This document shows, in pieces, positions 60,015 to 64,000 of a stretch of DNA of 64,000 bases. Within the stretch, counting starts at the first letter, position 1. The number at the start of each line of letters is the position of its first letter. The translations under genes and the position numbers were made by a program. Where the stretch lies: positions 5,456,001 through 5,520,000 of the forward strand of contig NZ_CP026304.1 of assembly GCF_003054555.1 (NCBI RefSeq), in the 5' to 3' direction. The notes beneath the pieces were generated by a model. The model worked only from the letters and a program-made list of their open reading frames with translations, made no database searches and was not told the DNA's origin. The DNA is from Streptomyces lunaelactis (lineage in GTDB: Bacteria; Actinomycetota; Actinomycetes; Streptomycetales; Streptomycetaceae).

Positions 60015-61070
60015 ATGAGGTCGAACCGGATGCCCTTCGGGGAGCGGCTGCGGGACGAGTTGGGTACGCCCCGCAGCGCCCGGTTGCTCGACAGCAGTCC
60101 GCGGTCCGCCGTGTGGCGCGTCGAACTGGCCGACGGGCCCGCCGTCGTGAAGCAGCTCGTGCCGGAGACGTCGGAGAAGGGTGACGTCGCCGAGGCCGAG
60201 GAGCGGTACGCGCGTGAGCTCGCGGCACTGCGGATGGCAGCGCGCGTACGGCCCGCCGTCGTGCCGGGGCTGCTGGGAACCGATGAGGACGAGCGCGTAC
60301 TGGTGCTGGAGTACGTGGAGCACCGGCGGCCGCGCGAAGGGTGGGAGGCCGAGTACGCCACGGCTCTCGCCCGGCTGCACGCCGCGGATACGGGCGATGC
60401 CGGGGACGTTCTGCCTCGCTGGGCCGGCCCCGATGCCGGGGACATCGCATCGTTTCTGGTCCTCGCGGGTGCGCTGGCGGTCGACGTCCCGAGGGGTGTC
60501 GAGGACGAGCTCGGTGAACTCGTGCTGCGGCTGCGGAAGTTCGACGGGCGGAGCGCTCTGCTGCACGGGGATCCCTGTCCCGGCAACGATCTGCACACCG
60601 CCGACGGGATCCGGTTCGTCGACTTCGAGCAGGCCTGCCTGGGCAACGGGCTCATGGAGCTCGCGTATCTGCGCATCGGCTTCCCCACCTGCTGGTGCGT
60701 CACCGCCGCCCCCGAACCGCTGCTCGCCGAGGCCGAAGCGGCGTACCGCAGCGCCTGGCGTGCGGCGACGGGTACGGACGTCGAGGGCGAGCTCGCCGAC
60801 GCCTGCGCGGGCTGGCTGATCCGCGGTGACGCGCTGGTCCAGCGGGCGCACCGGGGGACCGCCGACCAGTTGGCCCGGGTCGTGGGCGAGGACTGGGAGT
60901 GGGGGACGGTGAGCGCGCGGGAGCGGCTGGTGCACCGGCTCGGGGTCATGGCGCGGACGGCGGAGGGCAGCGACTCACTGGACGGGCTCGGACGGCTCAG
61001 TACGCAGCTGCGCGGGCGCATGCTGGAGCGCTGGCCCGGACTGGGGACCGTGCCGAGCCGAAGGCCATGA
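60015..61070 (+). CDS. APH-like phosphotransferase family protein
   Basis: 351 residues of the aminoglycoside phosphotransferase/choline kinase superfamily. The catalytic loop is LLHGDPCPGNDLH (D and N), and the metal site is IRFVDFEQACLGNG. The Lys in AVVKQLVPE would contact ATP. Start ATG 60015, with GGAGGAG about 10 nt upstream inside the previous gene. Substrate unknown; co-transcription with a toxin and immunity gene is unusual for this family. Confidence 0.8.
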   Translation: MRSNRMPFGERLRDELGTPRSARLLDSSPRSAVWRVELADGPAVVKQLVPETSEKGDVAEAEERYARELAALRMAARVRPAVVPGLLGTDEDERVLVLEYVEHRRPREGWEAEYATALARLHAADTGDAGDVLPRWAGPDAGDIASFLVLAGALAVDVPRGVEDELGELVLRLRKFDGRSALLHGDPCPGNDLHTADGIRFVDFEQACLGNGLMELAYLRIGFPTCWCVTAAPEPLLAEAEAAYRSAWRAATGTDVEGELADACAGWLIRGDALVQRAHRGTADQLARVVGEDWEWGTVSARERLVHRLGVMARTAEGSDSLDGLGRLSTQLRGRMLERWPGLGTVPSRRP

Positions 61071-61104
61071 GCCAGTGGCCTCAGACACGGCCCAGGTGGT
61101 CGGT

Positions 61105-61149
61105 TGGGTCCGTGGGCCCATGCACGGGCGCGGACACCGCTGTTAGCGT
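61105..61149 (+). promoter_or_regulatory. Shared inverted-repeat promoter, copy C (lipoprotein)
   Basis: TGGGTCC-GT-GGGCCCA (61105-61120), 23 nt, then TAGCGT (61144-61149). Predicted start about 29 nt before the lipoprotein ATG. Same arms and same -10 as copy B. Confidence 0.65.
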
Positions 61150-61184
61150 GCCGCGACGGCTCACACCATCGAGAGGGGACACGG

Positions 61185-61931
61185 ATGCGGCAGCGCACGG
61201 CAACGGCGGTAGCGGTCCTCACTCTCGTGATGGCGAGCACGGCCGCCTGTGGTGGAGAGAGCAGCGGCACTGACAGGCCCGCCGACGCGAAGAAGCCCGA
61301 GCGGCAGTCCACCGCGCCCGCGTCACCCACCCCGGCTCCCAGCGGTCCGGCGCGGCCCGCCGCACCCCAGAAGGACCTCTCCAAAGCCGAGCTGGAGGCG
61401 GCGATCCTCGCCAAGGGCGATGTCCCCGGCTTCAACGCCGGGCCCCTGGAAGCCCCGCCGGCCCAGGGCGAGACCCCCGACAAGGCCGAGTGCGCCCCGA
61501 TCACCGCCGTCATCAACGGCAAGCCGGAGCCCGTCGCCCGGGCCTCCGCGTACCGGCAGCTCACCGGCGCCAAGGACGACCGGCCCGCCGTCTCCGAGTT
61601 CCTCACCTCTCACGGTGCGCAGGGCGCGGCGACCGTACTCAGCCGGCTGCGGACCGCCGTCGAGGCGTGCGGGGGCGGCTTCCGGGCGAGTGGCGCCGAG
61701 GGGCCGTCGACGTACAGGAGCGTGAAGGCACTGCCCGTCGCCAGGGTCGGGGACGACGCTTTCGCCTACCAGGTCACGGGTGACTTCGAGGGGATCCCGG
61801 TGCCGCTCGTCTTCCAGGTCGTACGGTCCGGCGGCACGCTGGCCACCTTCTACACCGCGAACCTCGAAGGGCCGCAGACGCCGAAGATTCCGCCGGCTCT
61901 GCTCACCGCCCAGACCGCCAAGCTCAAGTAG
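61185..61931 (+). CDS. Lipoprotein of unknown function
   Basis: 248 residues from ATG 61185 (GAGAGGGG upstream). Lipobox STAAC (Cys22), a Pro/Ala-rich spacer to about residue 62, then a domain (DLSKAELEAAILAKGDVPGF, AATVLSRLRTAVEACGGGF, FAYQVTGDFEGIPVPLVFQV) recalling the extracellular PknH-type sensor fold, with two cysteines. It carries the same promoter element as the Flp pilin and the pilin-toxin, so it may be part of the pilus regulon. Confidence 0.75.
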   Translation: MRQRTATAVAVLTLVMASTAACGGESSGTDRPADAKKPERQSTAPASPTPAPSGPARPAAPQKDLSKAELEAAILAKGDVPGFNAGPLEAPPAQGETPDKAECAPITAVINGKPEPVARASAYRQLTGAKDDRPAVSEFLTSHGAQGAATVLSRLRTAVEACGGGFRASGAEGPSTYRSVKALPVARVGDDAFAYQVTGDFEGIPVPLVFQVVRSGGTLATFYTANLEGPQTPKIPPALLTAQTAKLK

Positions 61932-61949
61932 CCGGCGGGCAGGCCGACT

Positions 61950-62324
61950 TCAGACGTCGATCGCCAGCCGGACCCCTGGCCGCAGGCCCCAGGCGGCCAT
62001 GGCGCCCGCCTCCGCCTCCAGCACGTGCCGCGCGCGCAACCGCGGCCTGCCGAACCGCCCCGGCTTCATCGTGTGCACATCGACGATCCTCAACCCCCTG
62101 TTCAGGTAGGCCACATCGATGGAGAAGCGCATCCGGAAGGTGTGCACGCTGTTGCACGGGGTCAGCAGGATCGCGCCCTCGATCCCGTCCCGCCCGAGCA
62201 GACCGCGCCGCCGCGCTCCGTACGAAGCGGCGATCTCGACCGGCACCGGCACCGGCGCACTCGCGTCCCGTCCGCTGATCCTCAACACCCCTGTGCCATT
62301 TCGCCATTGACGATCTCGACCCAT
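61950..62324 (-). CDS. DUF192 family protein
   Basis: 124 residues. Conserved DUF192 segments: SYGARRRGLLGRDGIEGAIL, NSVHTFRMRFSIDVAYL, HVLEAEAGAMAAWGLRPG. The function is unclear, but DUF192 genes often accompany prepilin-peptidase and Tad genes. Divergent from the prepilin peptidase gene with a 41-nt gap. Confidence 0.87.
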   Translation of the reverse strand: MGRDRQWRNGTGVLRISGRDASAPVPVPVEIAASYGARRRGLLGRDGIEGAILLTPCNSVHTFRMRFSIDVAYLNRGLRIVDVHTMKPGRFGRPRLRARHVLEAEAGAMAAWGLRPGVRLAIDV

Positions 62325-62352
62325 GGACGTAGACCGTACCGGCCGCGCCCCT

Positions 62353-62358
62353 TACGCT
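62353..62358 (+). promoter_or_regulatory. -10-like element of a probably leaderless prepilin peptidase gene
   Basis: TACGCT lies 7 nt before the GTG at 62366; no Shine-Dalgarno is present. The shared inverted repeat is absent here. Confidence 0.45.
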
Positions 62359-62365
62359 CGCTGCC

Positions 62366-63094
62366 GTGTACGCCACGCTGATCGCCGTCGCCGCCCTGTG
62401 GGGTGCCGCCGCCGGGCTGCTCGTCCCGCGCGCCGCGTACCGGCTCTCCGTCGAGCCGGAGGAGGCCTGGCGCGACACCTGCCCCGCCGGGCACCCCTTC
62501 GCCGGGCCCGCCGGGGGCTGGCTCGGCGGCGGGCAGTGCGCCCCCACGCACCTCCCCGGACACCTGCTCGTCCCCGCCCTCACCGCCCTCTCCTGCGTCG
62601 CCCTCGCCGCCGCCACCGGCCCCCGCCCCGAGCTGGCCGTCTGGCTGCTGCTCGCCCCCTTCGCCGTACTGCTCGCCCTCGTCGACCGCAACGTCCACCG
62701 TCTGCCCGACCGGCTGACCCTGCCGCTCGCCGCCGCGGCCGCCGTGCTCCTCGGGCTCGCCGCGCTGGCCCCCGGCGACGCGGGCTCCTGGCCCACCGCG
62801 CTGCTCGGCGGGATGATCCTCGGAGCCTTCTACTTCCTGCTCTTCCTGATCCACCCGAACGGCATGGGTTTCGGCGACGTCAAGCTCGCCCTCTCGCTCG
62901 GCGTCGCCCTCGGCTGGTACGGCTGGACGGTCCTCTTCACGGGTGCCTTCGCGGGCCTGCTGCTGGGTTCGCTGTACGGGCTCGGGCTGATGATCCTGCG
63001 CCGCGCGGGCCGCAAGACCGCGATCCCGTTCGGGCCGTTCATGATCCTGGGCGCGCTGGCCGGACTGCTGCTCGGCGGCCTGGCGGCGGCCTGA
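62366..63094 (+). CDS. A24 prepilin peptidase (TadV-like)
   Basis: Aspartyl membrane protease that cuts prepilin leaders after Gly. 242 residues, about seven helices. Both catalytic aspartates are visible: D107 in LALVDRNVHRLPD and D171 in GMGFGDVKLAL. A cytoplasmic loop keeps two cysteines (DTCPAG and GGQCAP), a reduced form of the four-Cys domain of bifunctional PilD. It is the only prepilin peptidase in the window, so it should process Flp, the pseudopilins and the pilin-toxin. Confidence 0.92.
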   Translation: MYATLIAVAALWGAAAGLLVPRAAYRLSVEPEEAWRDTCPAGHPFAGPAGGWLGGGQCAPTHLPGHLLVPALTALSCVALAAATGPRPELAVWLLLAPFAVLLALVDRNVHRLPDRLTLPLAAAAAVLLGLAALAPGDAGSWPTALLGGMILGAFYFLLFLIHPNGMGFGDVKLALSLGVALGWYGWTVLFTGAFAGLLLGSLYGLGLMILRRAGRKTAIPFGPFMILGALAGLLLGGLAAA

Positions 63095-63172
63095 GGCGCC
63101 GCAGCGCACCCGTGACGCCGCTCAACTTGCCTGTCAGGCACGACTACTGGTGCCGATCTCGAGCGGATTGGG

Positions 63173-63216
63173 TGGGCCAGGGGGCCCATGACCCCCGCAG
63201 GTTGGCCGCCTACCCT
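63173..63216 (+). promoter_or_regulatory. Shared inverted-repeat promoter, copy D (cupin gene), degenerate left arm
   Basis: TGGGCCA-GG-GGGCCCA (63173-63188), 22 nt, then TACCCT (63211-63216). The right arm is identical to copies B and C; the left arm differs at two positions. Predicted start about 59 nt before the cupin ATG. Confidence 0.55.
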
Positions 63217-63280
63217 CGGGCACCCGTCAGCCAACGAAACCGACAGGACGCAGCACTCCCCGCCATGGACAATTGTTCTC

Positions 63281-63685
63281 ATGGATTCCATTGACGCGAA
63301 GCCGGTCAACCTCACCGAAGCGCTTGCCTCCTTCGACGATGTCTACAGCCCCCGCATCGTGGCCCGGATGAACGACTACGACGTACGGATCGCCCACACC
63401 GCCGGCGAGCACGTCTGGCACGTCCACGAGGACACCGACGAGTTCTTCCTCGTCCTCGACGGCCGGTTCGACGTCGCTCTGCGCGCCGCCGACGGCACCG
63501 AGTCCACCGTCGAACTGCACAAGGGCGACACCTTCGTCGTACCGAAGGGCGTCGAGCACAAGCCCTCGTCGCCCGGCGGCTCGATCCTCATGTTCGAGCC
63601 GTCCGGTACGAAGTCGACGGGCGACCGGCACGACGGTGACATCCCCGACCACGTCGACAGCACCACGGGACACGCCCTTTCATGA
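63281..63685 (+). CDS. Cupin domain protein
   Basis: 134 residues, single cupin barrel. Motif 1 is HVWHVHEDTDEFFLVLDGRF with the metal-binding His-x-His and Glu; motif 2 is GDTFVVPKGVEHKPSS with His. No further domain, so the substrate or ligand is unknown. Start ATG 63281. The promoter (copy D) ties it to the pilus regulon. Confidence 0.85.
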   Translation: MDSIDAKPVNLTEALASFDDVYSPRIVARMNDYDVRIAHTAGEHVWHVHEDTDEFFLVLDGRFDVALRAADGTESTVELHKGDTFVVPKGVEHKPSSPGGSILMFEPSGTKSTGDRHDGDIPDHVDSTTGHALS

Positions 63686-63773
63686 CCGGCGCCCTGCCCG
63701 GCCGACGACGCGCTTCCTCATCGGGGCAGTCAAGCCCGTCCAGCGTCAGGGTGCCCGTCTAGCATCTGGACGC

Positions 63774-64000
63774 ATGCGGACATTTTCTGACAAAGTGGCG
63801 ATTCGGCGAGGTGTACTACGGTCCCTCATCCCCGCCCCCTCGCCGGAACCCGGATCCCGCCCGCTGCCGCTTCCCGCCGCCCTCCTCCTGGGCTGGGCGG
63901 CGCTCTTCCTGCTCTACGCCACCGTCGCCGTACGCCGCCACACGCTGCTCCGCACCACCGGTTACGACCTCGGCATCTTCGAACAGGCCGTACGCGCCTA
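63774..64000 (+). CDS. DUF2079 membrane protein, N-terminal part
   Basis: Runs off the right window edge. 75 residues are visible: a cytoplasmic N-terminus, a first transmembrane helix (LLLGWAALFLLYATVAV), then TTGYDLGIFEQAVRA, the signature start of DUF2079 proteins, which resemble GT-C glycosyltransferases. TAGCAT at 63760-63765 lies 8 nt before the ATG, so the transcript is probably leaderless. Confidence 0.8.
   Translation, partial: MRTFSDKVAIRRGVLRSLIPAPSPEPGSRPLPLPAALLLGWAALFLLYATVAVRRHTLLRTTGYDLGIFEQAVRA

Noticed and set aside
1..64000. Prophage or integrative element carrying the pilin-toxin locus
   Set aside because: No integrase, phage structural gene, tRNA-linked att site or base-composition step was seen around the Tad region; only small repeats and transposase scraps are present.

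Overview
This is a high-GC actinobacterial chromosome window, almost certainly Streptomyces. The signs are strong third-position G/C bias, GTG starts, ATGA/GTGA gene overlaps, rodlin and chaplin genes (hyphal surface proteins known from streptomycetes), a GTP-type PEP carboxykinase, a DasR-like box before a chitinase, and Streptomyces-type dispersed repeats. I found no rRNA, tRNA, CRISPR array, integrase or replication origin.

Layout. 1-315: 3' end of a YyaL/DUF255 protein. 495-7040: four-gene polysaccharide operon (processive GT2, GT39-like, GT2-GtrA fusion, radical copper oxidase). 7092-13876: housekeeping and accessory genes (hemolysin III/TrhA, pckG, aminotransferase, TetR regulator, flavoreductase remnant, DUF4360 secreted protein). 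14433-21673: cell-surface glycan island with a TPR protein, a glycosyltransferase-methyltransferase fusion and all four dTDP-L-rhamnose genes, split by a secreted collagen-like protein. 21891-23844: small genes and a VKOR-type membrane protein. 24095-31260: chaplin/rodlin island with five intact chaplins (one long, LAETG-anchored), three rodlins, one chaplin fragment, a shattered glycosyltransferase pseudogene, a frameshifted secreted-protein gene and two transposase scraps. 31711-45400: trypsin-like protease, AlkB, a D-amino-acid utilisation cluster (D-aminoacylase, DSD1-type deaminase, broken PfkB kinase, IclR, RidA, GntP permease), a 189-bp MITE-like element, M14 carboxypeptidase, Nramp transporter and GH18 chitinase.

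45837-63685 is the most interesting region: a complete Tad/Flp (type IVc) pilus system. It carries CpaB, TadZ/CpaE, two TadE-like pseudopilins, TadA ATPase, TadB, TadC, a NarL-type two-component pair, the Flp pilin, a TadG-like protein, a lipoprotein, an OmpA-like protein and, further on, the A24 prepilin peptidase. Inside it lies 57966-59624, which encodes a Flp-type prepilin N-terminus fused to a long linker, a Hint autoprocessing domain and a C-terminal restriction-endonuclease-like toxin domain. A probable immunity gene follows directly. I read this as a candidate pilus-linked polymorphic toxin system.

Four genes in this region (Flp pilin, prepilin-toxin, a lipoprotein, a cupin) share an inverted repeat, TGGGTCC-N2-GGGCCCA-like, placed 22-23 nt before a -10-like hexamer. 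That centres it near -42, a class II activator position. It may be the operator of the response regulator encoded in the locus. The window ends in the 5' part of a DUF2079 membrane protein gene.
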